Positions 31,787-44,477 are shown, numbered from the stretch's first letter. The stretch: 64,000 nucleotides of DNA from Bilabrum cf. latius (GCA_965178125.1 OZ237741.1:186001-250000), one strand, 5' to 3'. Program-made: numbers and translations. The notes: generated by a model not told the origin, from the sequence alone.

Positions 31787-34365
31787 ATGCGAAAAATACT
31801 TGCTGTAATAGCCGCATTGGCTATATCATCTGCATTAGCAGCCATTGATGCCGCCGATACTCCAAGTTTTTTGGTGAGTGTCCTATGTTCGGCCAAGTAC
31901 GTCCGCGGCGAGGCGCACTACGCCTGAAATTCGCCCGACCGCAACCTCGGCTTTGCGGTCACCTTTTCCCTTACCCCCCCCCTGCTCAGATTGTGCTTGG
32001 AGATGATATTGGTTGGTGAGACTTCCTTCGAGATGATGCCAATCACACTTTGCTCTCGAACGAGGGCTTTTGTCGGTGTATCAGCGGAGCAACCTGCAGC
32101 TGTGGCACGCGGGAGTACGCTGTATTTGACAATCCTCACTTGTTTTGCAGGGCTGACTTCCGGTACAATAACGGTACCGCCGCCACACCCAACATTGATG
32201 CTTGGGCGAATCGCCAGGGCTCCATTATCCTCCAGGATTTTCACTCTGGAGGGACGGTGTGCTCGCCGACGCGTGCAACTGTGCTCACGGGACGCAATCA
32301 CTTTAGAGATTGCGTTGACTTCGTCTATGGTTGTTCCGATATGACCGAGTGCGTGCCGAAATTCGAGTTCGCTCCATAGGACACGTTCACCATCGCGGAT
32401 GCCGCCAGGGCGTCGGGTCTAGGCGTGGAGAGCTTCTTCCAGGGCAAGTAAGATAGAATACACCTTGGCTTGTGCATGGCGCTGCGTCCATTGTCTCTAG
32501 GCCGCGTGCGCGAGGCAAGCTCTCCACCAGCCCACCAGCGCCCGCCCTCTCCTTCCCTCTCCCCCCCCCCCCCCGCACAGGTGGCACTTGGGCTCGTTCT
32601 ACAACGACTCTGAGCTGTACGGGGGCATCACGTCCTCCCCAATCTCGCATGGTTTCGACCACATGAACGCCACTGTGGAGGTGGCGCCCACCGCCACCCT
32701 CAACTACCAGTGCAACGAGGAGTGGAACGAGCATGTGGACTACGGACACTACGGCAAGCCCACCCACTGCAACGGCGGCGCCAACCCCGGTGGTCCCGAC
32801 CTCCCCAAAGGCTGCTGCTTCAACTACTGGTGGAATGACGAACAGGCCGAGCACGGGGTGACAAACCTGACCAGACCCACCCCCATCGACGATTCCGAGT
32901 ACCTCACGGACAGCTTCGAGCGCTTCCTCGAGAAGAGGGACGGGGCCCCCTTCGTGGCGCAGATCTCCTTCCACAACTGCCACATCCCATTCATCGGAAC
33001 CACCCAGGCCAGGGCAGACTGCGCCGCCAACAAGACGTGCAAGCCGCCCGTCGGGGAGCCGTACACGGACACGGAGCTGGACTACTACGCCTGCATCACG
33101 GAGCTGGACGCGGCAGTGGGCAGGGTGCTCAACGCGCTCGAGACGCACGGCTACTACGAGAACACGCTCGTCACCATGACCACCGGTGAGATCGGCCCTG
33201 CGGCAAAGCTTAGAGGATGCTCAAGGCAACACGAATCGTGGTTCACGATGTGGTACCCTGCCCTAGCCCTGTAGCTGACAGTAGCTCCAGCTCTATCTCG
33301 CTTGTCCTACTCATCTATTTCCATTTGAGACCCACAGTGGTCTTAGTGCCGCATTGAACCGATACTATCCAGCGTACCGCCCTTCCTCTTTCCCCATATT
33401 ACGTGCTTTCCATTGCCGTCGCAGATAACGGCCCCGAGAAGAACTGCCCGCCGCTGGGCATCTGCAAGGGCACCGAGCACCGGCCCGAGGAGGGACCCGG
33501 CAGCGCAGGACCCCTGAGGGGCCGCAAGCGCGACATCTACGAGGGCGGGCACCGCGTGAACTCACTGCTTTCCTGGCCCAAGGTGGTCAAGGCCCCCGCC
33601 GGCACCGAGTCGTGGGACCTGCTCGTGTCCATGGACATCATGGCCACGCTCATGGAGGTGTACGGAGTAGAGCGGCCCAAGGAGCAGAGGCACTGGGCCT
33701 TTGACGGTGTCAGTATGATGCCGCTGCTCACCGGGCAGGGTATGCCGCCCAACCGCACCGTGGGCTGGATGTTCGACACGGCGACGATCGACCCGGTGCA
33801 CGGCTACGGCCTGCGCAAGGGCGACTGGAAGCTCGTGGTGGGGTCCAAGAGCTGCACGCAGGACGTGTGCAGGCAGCCGCAGCTGTACAACCTGGCGGAG
33901 GACCTGGGCGAGAGGAACGATCTGTCCAAGCAGATGCCCGAGATGCTGCAGGAGCTCATGGGGGAGTTTTAGACGTGGCACGCGTCCATCATCAACTCGA
34001 TGCAGAACGAGTCCATGTGCAGCGGCAGCCCATCTCCGGGACCCGGACCCGAGCCCTCGCCCTACGCACCTAGCAGCGCGTGCGAATGGAGGAATAGCAC
34101 TGGGCTGACCGGCAAGAGCATGGTCAGCTACCTCGTAAGCACCCAGGAGGAGTGCTGCGGCGCATGCAGTGCCACTGAGGGCTGCGCGGCCGCTGACTTC
34201 ACCTCGATGGGCCAGGCTGTGGTCAAGACGGAGAAGCAGGGGAGCACGAACGTCCAGGTGAATGTGAGGGCCCCTGAGGGGCAGCGGTACTGCCATCTTA
34301 AGAAGGACCTTGTGTTCGCGCCGAGGGCTGACGGCTCCATCGCGTGTGTGCCTTCGAAGCAGTGA
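31787..34365 (+). CDS. Secreted arylsulfatase-family enzyme
   Basis: Type I sulfatase hydrolysing sulfate esters, probably secreted or lysosomal; 651 aa. Exons are 31787-31873, 31990-32015 (26 bases), 32151-32447, 32581-33185 and 33425-34365, all GT-AG, together an exact multiple of three. Exon 1 gives a signal peptide, MRKILAVIAALAISSALA. Exon 2 gives the metal-binding VLGDDIGW; exon 3 holds the formylglycine motif GGTVCSPTRATVLTGR; the exon 3-4 junction restores GKWHLG; and exon 4-5 gives TTDNG. Later features are HRVNSLLSWPKVVKAP and GLRKGDWKLVVG. TAG at 32377-32379 and 33970-33972 reads through, the second adding a Cys-rich tail with an SGSPSPGPGPEPSP linker. The natural substrate is unknown. 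The stop is TGA. Confidence 0.92.
32563..32576 (+). repeat. Poly-C tract before sulfatase exon 4 acceptor
   Basis: A run of about 14 C, within a C/T-rich stretch, lies just upstream of the acceptor at 32580 and acts as its pyrimidine tract. Exact length may be error-prone in sequencing. Confidence 0.8.
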
Positions 34366-34653
34366 AGGGTGTGCCATGAGCAGTGAATGGCAGATACATC
34401 GACGAGGACTGATCGGGATGTGGGTGGAGAAGGCAGAGCTGCTGCGACTAGCTACAATCCAAGGATGGACCACTGGCGCTGCAAATTGGCAGCATTGGGC
34501 GACTTGGCCCCGCGGTGACCTTCTTTGGGCCGGAACTTGAGTACCTCCGCCGATACGGCAACTGCAGGGGTCTTTGTGCGCTTGCAATCCAACTTCATGC
34601 GGATGTGCTCAAAGATGAGTGTGCCAGAAATAACAACAAATCGAGGCACGGGC

Positions 34654-37440
34654 TCACACAGGGCTCTAGCCCCCACTCCTGGCTGCAGTCTGTCCCTCGC
34701 TCCGCCCCCCCTCCATCTCCTGCAGCAGCCTCCACCCGCTCTGCAATGCTCCCTTGCCGCCTTCTCCACGTCCACGTCCACCTCCCTCCTGCCGGTGCGC
34801 ATCATGCTCCTGATTTGACTCTCGTCTCGCGCCGTCACCGGCTCGAGCACTTGCTCCGCTGCTTGCCCCACCGTGCTCGCCTCCCCTGGTACCAGCGTGC
34901 AGCTGTGCTCGCACATCGGCAAGCACTTGCCCGTCCCCACCGCGCCCCACCGCCCTCGCTTCTCCCCCAGGAACCCTCCCAGTCGACACCGCGGTGCTAC
35001 CGCCATGACCACGACTACGACTGCTGCTGCTCCCCGATTCAAACCGACGCTTGCCCTCGCCCTCCTAGCCTCCAGCACCGTCGGGGTGCTCGCCCAGATC
35101 AGCCGCCGAGAAGCTCAGCTCGAACTGGGACCCGGGGCCCAGGCCGTACGTGCGAGTGTTGCCTGCACCCACGCCATCGTGGCTGGTGCTGCCGCTCGCA
35201 CGCCCGGTACTACTGCCTTTGCTTCCCGCATGCTGACCCCTGCTCCTGTCCCTATCCGGCAGCCCGCCCCTCTGGATCTGCTCGAGCGAGGACCGCACTA
35301 GCTCGGCCGCGATCTCTGCCGCGCTGGGGCCATGGGCCCTGCTATCTCTGAGCTCGCCCCCATAGTTGTTCCCTGCACCACTGTTCCCTGGACCTCCCCG
35401 ACCCGCCCCCCACTCACCTGCTGCTCCGGAAGCCCCAGCCCCAGCACCAGCACCGCCGTCACGCCGCCCGTCGTAGGCATCGTCTGCCCTTCCGCCCTCA
35501 CCAGTGACACCACTCGTCACACCCCCTCGAATCCTCGGCACTGGCAGCAGGCCCCCCACTTGCCCCTCGATCCCCTCGTACCCCCTCACCAGCCCCTGCA
35601 GCCTGCTCCCCCGGTCCTCCGCCTCTCTCCTGCCTCTCCTCTCCCGCTCCAAGGCCCCTTTGAGGCCGGCGATCTATTCCGCCAAGGAGTTCTGCATGAG
35701 CGCGCGGGCGTGGCGGGAAGACGCCAGCTGTGACGTCAGCTCTGACACCTGCTCCTGAAGGCCGGCGCGCGCCACCTCGGCCGCTGTGGTGCGCGCCGCG
35801 CCCTCCCTCTGAGCTGCCTCCGCCCTCTCCCTCGCCCCGATAGCCGACTCCAGCTCCTTCAGGCAGCGGGAGAGCTCCCCGCGGAGCAGTTTCTCCGCGT
35901 GTGATGAGCTTTCGCGGAGGCCGGCCAGGTCCCGAGCAGCTGCTCCGTGCTCGCTCCTCGCTCGGTTGAGGGCGTCTCTCGTGTCCTGCAGGGACTCCGA
36001 CAGCGCCTTGTTTTCCGCTCCGAGTTGCTGGTTGTGTTCCCTGAGGTCCGCGAGATCGTGCGACTGTCTCGAGTTCTCCGACTCCAGGGAGCGAACCTTC
36101 TCTTCGAGTTCACCGAGCCGGCTGGTCGCGTCTGTGGCCCTCGACTTCTCCGAGGCGAGCACGCCCTCGGTGGACCGCTGCAGGGACTACATCCTGTCCA
36201 TCTGGCGCCTGGCTTCCTCCGCCTCTTCGATGGCTCGCCTCGCCTCCCTCTCTCTGTTCTCCGCCGCCTCTGCGCCCCTCCTGACCTCTTGCTAGGCGGC
36301 TGCCAGCCTCTGCTGCTGGTCCTCGATGTAGTCCAGGGCCACGTCCCGCTCCTTTTCGGCTCCGGATACCTTGTTCCTCAGCGCCTCGATCTCCCCCCGG
36401 GCACCCTGCAGCTGCTGCTGGAGCGAGGCAGCAGCTTCACTTGACGCCTAAAGTTCCTGGGACCGAGACCGGGTGCTGGACTCTGCCGCCCGCAGTGCTT
36501 CTCGCACCCTGCGGAGCTCCTCTGCAAGTGTGGTGGAAGGGGGAAGAGAAGCGGGGTGTGGTGGAAGGGGAAGAGAAGCGATGTGGGGAGGCAGGACAGT
36601 GTATGAGACGATGGGACGGCATGGGGGTGATACGGTGACTATGTGGTGCGTCGTCTACCAACTTGAGGTGCGTAAGCAGGCACTGTGCTTGGTTGCGTGT
36701 GGCTGCCTGCTTGCGGTTGTCTCACCTTCCTTCCCCGCCGCCCTTGCCGCCATCCGTTGCTCCGCATCCCTTGCCCTCCCCACCTCGAACAGCAGGCCAG
36801 CCCTCCTGGCCTGGGCCGTGGGCAGTGACGCCAGGTCGGCAACCAGAGCAGCGGTCCTGTCGCCACTGGCGCCGGCTGGGTCCGCGCCCTCGATGCCGGA
36901 GCCAGTGCCCCTTCCTTTACCGGAGCCATGAGATGGAGAAGAAGAATCTGTGATGTCTGTGTGCTTGCCGAGCACCTGCTCGGCCCTGACCTGCAGCGCC
37001 GCCACGAGCCTTCGGATCTCCGAGGCGGCATCGTCGAGCTTCGCCTCCTGCTCCTCCACGCGCTCACGAAGAGAGTCGCGGTCGGATCGGACTGCCAGAA
37101 GCTCCTGCTTTACTTGGCTGAGCCTGTCGGCCAGGGCTTTACCCTCCCTCCCCACTACGATGCGGGACTCCAGCTTTCGCAACCGGTCCATGGCTGTCCT
37201 CTTCGCTGCCTGTTCTTTGTCCTTCTCTTGCTGCAGCGCTGTCACCTACCGGCGAAATCTTGCCAGTTCCCTAATATTAACTGTTTCGGCATCTTTTGTC
37301 CCAACTAGCTGCTTCTTCGCGTCGTGGTGCTGCGCTTCGAGCTTCGACACCTTCTTTCTCAACCTTTCATTTGCGCGCTCCGAAGCAGCAAGCTGTCGCC
37401 GCAGCCGAGTCTCCTCTCGGAGTCCTTGGGAGACTGACAT
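34654..37440 (-). CDS. Coiled-coil protein 2
   Basis: 860 aa in two exons, 37440-36726 and 36521-34654, with a 204-base GT-AG intron that rejoins in phase (KE|EEL). From ATG 37440 the sequence is heptad-rich: LRRQLAASERANERLRKKV, then KTALQ-type coils, then RMQSLQRSTEGVLASEK, then SEHGAAARDLAGLRE. The last third is Gly/Ser/Arg-rich and disordered. TAG codons lie at 37246, 36448, 36292, 36187, 35674, 35065 and 34666 (lowest coordinate of each), and the stop is TGA at 34654. No family is recognised; a cytoskeletal or centriolar structural role is possible from architecture alone. It is divergent from the DnaJ gene with only 153 bases between starts. Confidence 0.8.
36528..36583. repeat. Tandem direct repeat of about 28 bases inside an intron
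   Basis: Two near-identical purine-rich units, gtgtggtggaagg and following, ending aagagaagcg, lie side by side within the intron of coiled-coil gene 2. Confidence 0.7.
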
Positions 37441-37593
37441 GCCTACAGAGCCTTTTTTGTAAGTTTTTTAGTTTCCAACGGTCGCCGGTTGCAACCTACA
37501 AGGGAGTTGTAACGAGTACAAATTACAAAAATCTGGAAAACTCTGGCAAGACAAATTCCAGCGTACTCGAGCTTCAGACGCATTTACAGCAAT

Positions 37594-39420
37594 ATGGCAG
37601 GTGGATTTCCATTTCATGCATTCGGAGGTATCCCGATGGGTGGAGGAACCCGCGTTTTCATGGGAGGCATGCCAGGGGGCATGCCAGGGGGCTTCGGTGG
37701 ATTCCCTGGAATGGGGGGCCACGGGCCGGACGATTCCGACGACGAGGGAGAGGTGAGGCCGTTAATCCCCGCTTATGCATCCTCAATACGCGTGCAGTAA
37801 TTGTCTTGACTGCGTGGGTGCGCTAGGGGTTCGGTTTGTTGTAGTTCCCGGTTCTCCAAGCCGAGGGTGTCCACCTGGCAGCACCGGCGTACCGCTCCAG
37901 TGCTGACTTTGATGCTCGTCAATGTCTGCGCATGGAAACAAATCATGTTGATATTTCATTATCAAATGCACTGGGACTCTCTTGTGGGTCCGGCACACTG
38001 TAATTTGCATGGGCTTGCACCCTTTGAACGTCACTCGAGGGCATTGCCGTGTTCTCAGGTATGAGCTTTCCCTCCTGATCGCAGATGGACAACGAGACCT
38101 ATTACAATGTACTTGGAGTTGAGAAGGATGCTTCTCTCTCTGAGATCAAGAAAGCCTACAGGGTTCGAATGATGAAAGTGAGCAGTGTCTTCAAGCGACG
38201 ACGTGGAACCTCATGCTTCGGCTGCCTGCGATTTCGGCTTGCTAGCAGCCCAAACACGGTCATCGTTGATGTATAAATGAACTACTTGGACTTACATACG
38301 TGCTATTTCTAGATGCAACTGTATGGCTGGGCACTGTCGAGCCTGCAATGAGCGCATGTTCGCCCAGTGCCTCCCTTCCGTGTGCTTGTGCAACCTTCAT
38401 GCTGCATGTATCCATTATTCTTGTGTATCACAGGGCGAGTATAGGCATCCTGATCGCGGCGGAGACAAGGACAAGTTTTCCCTCCTGCAGAAAGCGTACG
38501 AGGCGCTGAGCGACGCAGAGTCCAGGGCTGTCTACAACGCAAAGGGCGAGAAGGGTTTGCAGCGCATGTCAGAGGGAGCCAGCGGCGGGGGCTCCAAGCC
38601 CAAGGGCAGGTCCTCCATGGTCCGCGTGCGCTTGACGCTGGAGGAGATGTACAACGGGAAGAAGGTCGTCGTCCCCGTGGACGCCGACACCTTCGAGCCC
38701 GACCCCAGGGGGTCGGTGATGACCCCCGACGGGCGAAGGTTCCGCAAGGTGTCCACACGGAAGCGCCTCGAGGTGCACGTGCCCCCTGGGGCGCGCAACG
38801 GACAGCGCATCACCTTCGACGGGGAGGGCGACAAGATGCCCGGCATGGACCCCGGGGATGTCGTGGTGGTGCTGCAGCAGCAGAAGCACTCCGTGTTCGA
38901 GCGCAAGGGCGCCGACCTGATCTTGCAGAAGGAGATCTCTCTGTGCGAGGCACTCACAGGGGTGGACTTCACCTTCACGCACCTGGACGGTTCCAGGGTG
39001 CGCATCCGCAGCAAGCCGGGCGAGATCCTGGGCCCCAAGACCGTCAAGGAGGTGGCTGGGGAGGGCATGCCCGTCCTGGGGCACGAGCGGTACATGAAGG
39101 GGGCGCTCTTCGTGGCCTTTGAGGTTGATTTCCCCGACAAGCTGCAGCTCAGCGTGGCGCAGCGGAGGGCACTCATCAGCGTGCTGCGGGGCACGGACGC
39201 TTTCAAGGTGGGGGACGAGCAGGCGGCGGCCGGCCGCGGGGCCAAGCCCGCCCCTGGCTCGGAAAGGGAAGAGGCCGCTGGCGCTGGGGAGGCCAAGGAG
39301 GAGTTCAAGGAGCTGGTGGACGTGGACCTGGAGGCCAGAAAGGCCCGTGAGGAGCTGAGCAAGGAGACGTACGACTCGGACGAGGAGCAGGGAGGAGGCG
39401 TGCAGTGCGCCCAGGCGTGA
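37594..39420 (+). CDS. DnaJ/Hsp40 co-chaperone lacking the zinc finger
   Basis: Hsp70 co-chaperone, about 412 aa. Exon 1 (37594-37752) encodes a Gly/Phe/Met-rich leader. Exon 2 (38085-38177) starts the J domain, YYNVLGVEKDASLSEIKKAY, and exon 3 (38434-39420, or from 38440) gives HPDRGGDKDKFSLLQKAYE. Substrate-binding beta domains resemble type I DNAJA proteins: VRLTLEEMYNGKKVVV, RLEVHVPPGARNGQRITF, PGDVVVVLQQQKHSVFERKG, and ALTGVDFTFTHLDG. The four CxxCxGxG repeats expected between YNGKK and LEVHV are missing and replaced by about 45 residues. The C-terminus VQCAQA ends in a possible CaaX prenylation motif, as in DNAJA. There are no in-frame TAGs, and the stop is TGA. Confidence 0.9.
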
Positions 39421-39798
39421 GTGGGTGAGTGAGTGAGTGCGACGGCTGGGCTCGGGCTCTGTGTTTTCTGTCTCTGCTTCGGTGCGGCGAGGTGGGGTTG
39501 CGGGTGTGGAGGCGGGGGAACAAGAGGTCTGGGCTGCGTGAGCGCGGATCGAGGGCTTGCCAGCTATGCTGCTCCTGCTTCAGCAGCTCCCAAAGTAGGG
39601 GTTGTTCCAGGTCGATTCTCGCTTGTCAGAATACTAATATCATCGTGTAGAATGAAGTCTTGCTGATGGGCCACTTTAAGCATTAATTTTGCAGCAACAC
39701 CCGCTTGGCTCATTTCCGGTCCGTTGGTCGCTCGCCTGCGCAATGGTCGCAACACCCAGCCTTCGCCGGCTAGGTTCCACACTAGCACGGCGTCTACG
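39421..39798. other. Intergenic region downstream of DnaJ
   Basis: About 378 bases between the DnaJ TGA and the next ATG, both on plus. Short GTGAGTGAGTGAG repeats follow the stop. No gene is recognised. Confidence 0.5.
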
Positions 39799-42700
39799 AT
39801 GGCTAGCTCGGCATCAGATGACCACAGTACTCCGCTTGTAGACATGACCATTGCTCTTGGAGGGGGGAAGGAGCGCTCATTGATCCTCATGAGAGGGCAA
39901 GACCCTGTGGAAGCCGTCGACAGGTTTATGGCAGAACAGAGCCTTCCAAGCGCAGCAAGGGATATCTTGATCTCAGAACTATTAACGACAATGTCAAATA
40001 TAGACACTTCTGCACTTGGTGCGACATCGTCTCCCCCAGGTCAGCGTGCTGCGGCACCAAGACCAGACGAAGTCGCATCCAGGGAGCCTCACGAAGAGGA
40101 GCAGCTGCACAACACATCTATACCGCGTTCTGGGAAGCGGTCAGCATCATCTGTACCGAATATGAAGCGAAGGTCGCCCCGATCTGGCAGACGCAGTCCG
40201 CTGGAAAGTCCGCCAGGTATGCCGGTACCTCCAGCACAGCTTCGGCGCGGTGCTCAGCACCAAGGTCCAGTTCGTGCCGCGGTTCCAGTCCATACAGGCG
40301 TTGACAGCTTCGATCTACCTGGAAGTAAGCAGCGCCGCGACCCGATCGGTGCCGGTGCCGGCACCCTTGAAGACGTCAGCCCGGGCAGGCGATCTCCCGG
40401 GTTACCCGAGGGATTTGACAGCCGCTCTCGGGCCAGCTCGCCAGCGGGCTCCGTCGACACGCACAGAACGATTGGAACGACTGAGGGTGCAAGGGCTGCT
40501 CAGTTTGAATCCCTTCAGCGGAGCGTGGCTCGGTCTCGGGGAGGTCGCAGCGGAGCCGGCCGCGGCCGGAGGCGAGGCCAGCCAAGGCGAGCCAGTGCTT
40601 CGGGCCACCGGAAGCCGCGCGACCTCACGGAACAGCAGCGGCGTGGGCGCCGCGGGAGCAATTCCGACCAGGCTAGCAGCAGGGCGGGGAGCGAGCACGA
40701 GCCCCGAGCAGCTGCTCCGCCATCGGCCGTGGGGCGTGTCCCCTCCGTGGGGCTCGAGGGGAAGCCCCACCCATGGGCGAGCAGAGAAACAGGGGCCATC
40801 CCGGTCGCTAGAGGCCACGCAGGAACGAAGCCCAGGAGCATGCCGGGGGCAAAGCCGGGCTCTGGAGCAGGACTAGGAGCAGCCACTGGCACTGCGGCTG
40901 GCGGCGCGACCAAGGGCACCGGAGCAGGTGCTCGGGCGGGCGCTCGGCTGTACGAGCAGGCGCGCAGTCGGCACCGCAGCCGGAGCGAGCAGCGTGCCGC
41001 TCGCGAGGCCGCCGCGCATAACAAGAAGAAGCAGCTGCCGGCACACGTGGACGAGCGCATCCAGCAGGCCGCCCATCGGCTGTACGAGGTGAGGAAACAA
41101 ACGAGAGCGACTCGTTGGCTGGGAGAGTATTCATGATGCACGTACAACTGCTCGCATGGCGCGTGCTTTCCAATTTGCCTGTGCGCCTCCCCCGCTATCG
41201 TGCGTGACGCCACTGCCTGCCTCTCCTTTTTTCACGCGACCAGCGCGCCCATCCCTTCCACGGCGTTCCTATGCACATACGTACACACCGCAGGACGCCG
41301 CCAAGCGGAGCACTCGTCTGCAGCAGGACATCAAGAAGCACGAGAGACAGATCAAGCAAGTGGCGCGCAATCCGTTCCAGCAGAAAGCCCTCGCCTCCAC
41401 CGAGCAGGAGGAGGAGGAGAGAAAGCGAAGAAGTGCAGCAGCAGAGGCGAGCAGGGCCAGGCACGCGCAGAAAGCCAAGGAGCTCGTCGCAGGGATGGTC
41501 CGCGCCAGGGCGGCGAGCGTGGCAGGCAGCACCGCAGGCAGCGTGGCTGGCTCCACGGCCGGCCAGCAGGAAGGAGGAGACGCGGCTAGCGTGGCGTCCG
41601 TGCAGATCCCTCCCGAGGCGGAGCAGGAGGCTGCCGCTGTCTCGGAGGCGCTCAGCCACGCGGTACTGGCTGATGATGTGGTGGCTCGCATGCGGATCGA
41701 CTCCGAGCTTCGGCTGATCGAGCGAGCAAAGAGGGAGAGGCAGCGCAAGGAGGAGCAGGAGGCCCGCGAGAAGGAGGGTCTCAGGGACAGGCCCAAGGTG
41801 TCCACTCGGTCCAGGGACATGGCCCGACGGCTGGGCGGGCACGACCTGAGGATGGCACGGGCAATGAGGAGGCAGCGCCTAGTGGAGAGCGAGGTGAGGG
41901 CCGCGCGTAAGAAGGAGGAGGAGCAGCTCACGTTCAGGCCGAGGATCAACGAGCAGTCGGAGAGGCTCGTGATGGAGAAACGAGAGTCGGCTGAGGGCAC
42001 AGGGGGCGGCGCAGCAAGCGTTGCGAGCGTGGAGCAGGGCTTGCTGCAGCGGCTGGAAGCTGACATCGAGAGGAGGAGGAAGGCCCAGCGCAGGAGAGAG
42101 AAGCAGGAGCTGCCCGAGTGCCCGTTCCGGCCGCAGGTTGGGGGTCCCTCGGGGCACTCGCCTCTGAGGAACAAGAAGAAACAGAAGAACAGAGGCAAGG
42201 GCGGCGGCTCTACCGCGGGAAGCTCCGAGGGAAAGGGCGGAGACGAGGAGGGAGAGCAGTCCGTGTTCGATCGACTGGCTCGGGAAGCCGACGTCAAGCG
42301 TCGCAAGAGGCAGGTCGTTGCAGCACTGGCAGCTCGGTTCGATCCAGAGACCGGCCGGGCGCTCTTCCAGCCCAACGCAGAGGGTGGCACCTCGGAGATC
42401 CACGAGGCGATAGCTAGGCTGACTGAGCAGCAGCAGCAGCAGCAGCAGCAGCAGTCTCGGCATGGCAGCGCGGGCGATGACTCGAACGCTTCTCCAGGCC
42501 GAAGCTCCACGGGCTCCTCGGTGAGCGGCCACCACGCGCGCGATGGGTCTGCCCTGTCCTTCGCATCCAGCATCGGCGGTCGAAGCAAGCGATCGAGTCA
42601 GGCACTCGTAGATGCACTGCATGCCGATGCGGAGCGAAGAGCCAGGCAGCGGGGCCTCCTAGGTGCATTGGAGGATGCAAGAGCAGCGGCCAACACCCGA

Positions 42701-44326
42701 CGCAAGGTCTCAAACCCAGCCTCCAGGCACCTGCTGGACCGCATGAGGAAACAGGCGTTCTCCCCGGTGTTCGTGCTGCTCAAGCGGTCCTGCGGCATGT
42801 CCAGGAAACAACTCGATGCCCGGTCTCGCATGCTCGGTTTGCTTGCGGACGCAGGCCACGCCAGCGATGGCGGTCCCAACGAGTCGCAGAACGCGCGTGA
42901 CATGGACCTCCTGGCGCCGATATACGCGGGTCTGCGACCGGGTGTCGACGTCGGGTCCGGTGCTGCATCTGGAGGGGATGGGGTGGGGGATGACCCGCGG
43001 GACGAGTTGGAGGGTCCCTTGCAGGTGGCCGAGTGCCACCTTGAGGTGCTCCACCCCGAGCTGGTGCCGCTGGTGGAGGCCGGACTCCAGGCAGCGGCGA
43101 GGCATTCAGGGCGGGCTGGTGATGCTGGTCCCAGCGCCGGTTCAAACTGTGCCGCTGGTGGTGATGATGGCGCCGTGACTCGGCTGTCGTTCGATGATTT
43201 CTGCCGGGCTCTGGGCCCCGTGTTCGAGAGGGAAGGGGGCGGCTCCAGCGTGTATCTCGCGATGAGGAAGAGCAGGCAAGGGGGAGAGGCAGGCGCTGGT
43301 GCCGGTCCTGGCAGTGGATTTGGCCCGAGCGGCACGATGCGCCAGACAGATGCCGGCAGCAAGGCCAAGGCCAAGGCCACGGCGGGCGATGAGCGCTTCC
43401 CGAACACCGTCGCGCATGAGTGGCCCCTCAAACCAGAGGAGGAAGCGGAGCTCACGTTCCGGCCGCAGCTGGATAGCGCCTCCCGTCTCATAGTGAACCA
43501 GTCGCACTCCGGTGACAGGCGGGTGTTCGATCGCCTTTACGCGTCCGCGGTGCAGCAGAGGAGGAAGCTGGATCAAACGAGGCGGGTAGCGGTGCAGCAG
43601 GAGAGCGAAGTGCCTGCCTTCAAGGCGAGGCCGGCTCCTGCCAGCGCGAGGCAGGCTGACGTCACTACTGTGGCTGACGTGGCCGCGGCTACCTCCTCAG
43701 AGGGTACCGGCAAGGACACGACCGGCTTGACCGGGAGCGCGTCGGGCAGTGGCACCCAGGGCCCGGCTCTTGCTCGCAGGTCGTACGTCCTGCCGTCCTC
43801 GGCGGCGCATGCGCTGGGAGACGATGCGATCGCGCCTCTAATGATGCAGACAGCTAGGCGACGGGCCACTGAAAGCTTGCATGGCAGGACCCGAGGCAGC
43901 TCGATTGGGCTGGACGCGGAGACCGGCCATGAGGTTGGAGGAAAGCAGGACGTGCCATCTGAAGACGTGCATGACGGTGATTGCAAGGGGGCGGATCAAG
44001 AACACGGGCAGGAAGGTGCCACCAGCGAAGCTGCTGCTGGGGCATACCAGCAGCAGGCGGGGCCCGTTGCAGGAGACACGCACCCGCTAAAGCTGCCACC
44101 ACCACCACCGCCCGCCGTGGCTGACAGAGGCCAGGCCGCGCACGCGCCCCCGGGCATGGGAGGGTCTGAAGCAGCAGCCCGCGCGAGTACTGCCGGCGGG
44201 CAGAGCCAGTCCCAGGCAGCCGCGCCGCCGTCCGAGCCCGCGGCTCCACCGTCACCGGTGCTTGCGGCAACGCGAAGAAGCCTGCGCGACAAGTTGCGGA
44301 ACATGCATCAGGGCGGAAGAAGTTGA
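39799..44326 (+). CDS. Large Arg/Ala/Ser-rich protein with FxP repeats, possible microtubule-associated protein
   Basis: 1,440 aa in two exons, 39799-41088 and 41294-44326, with a 205-base GT-AG intron. The N-terminal 80 residues form a compact conserved-looking block (MTIALGGGKERSLILMRG, DPVEAVDRFMAEQSLPSAAR), followed by a basic Ser/Arg/Pro-rich region. After the junction RLYEDAAKRSTRLQQDIKKH comes a coiled, charged region with repeated motifs: LTFRPRINEQSERLV, LPECPFRPQVGG, and LTFRPQLDSASRLIVNQ, each followed by a FDRL helix. Protist proteins with LTFxPxI repeats are often flagellar or cytoskeletal, but I cannot name this one. A pure CAG run encodes nine Gln at 42428-42454. Remarkably, no in-frame TAG occurs. 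The stop is TGA. Confidence 0.8.
42428..42454 (+). repeat. CAG microsatellite encoding poly-Gln
   Basis: Nine uninterrupted CAG codons. None is CAA or TAG although all three appear to encode Gln here, consistent with recent replication slippage. Confidence 0.9.
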
Positions 44327-44477
44327 GTGTGGACCAGGACTCGAGATACACGAAATCCGATGCGTACATGACTACAATTTCCTAATCTATTCAAGCCAAG
44401 CAACACCGAAGGCGCCTGGGTCAGCTGACACTGGCCTGAACTCTGTGATCCACACCCAGCACATTAGCCTCCTTTCA

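Noticed and set aside
41269-42588. Minus-strand open frame of 439 codons opposite the FxP-repeat gene
   Set aside because: Ser/Leu/Arg-biased shadow without motifs; the plus strand has intron signals and repeat motifs.
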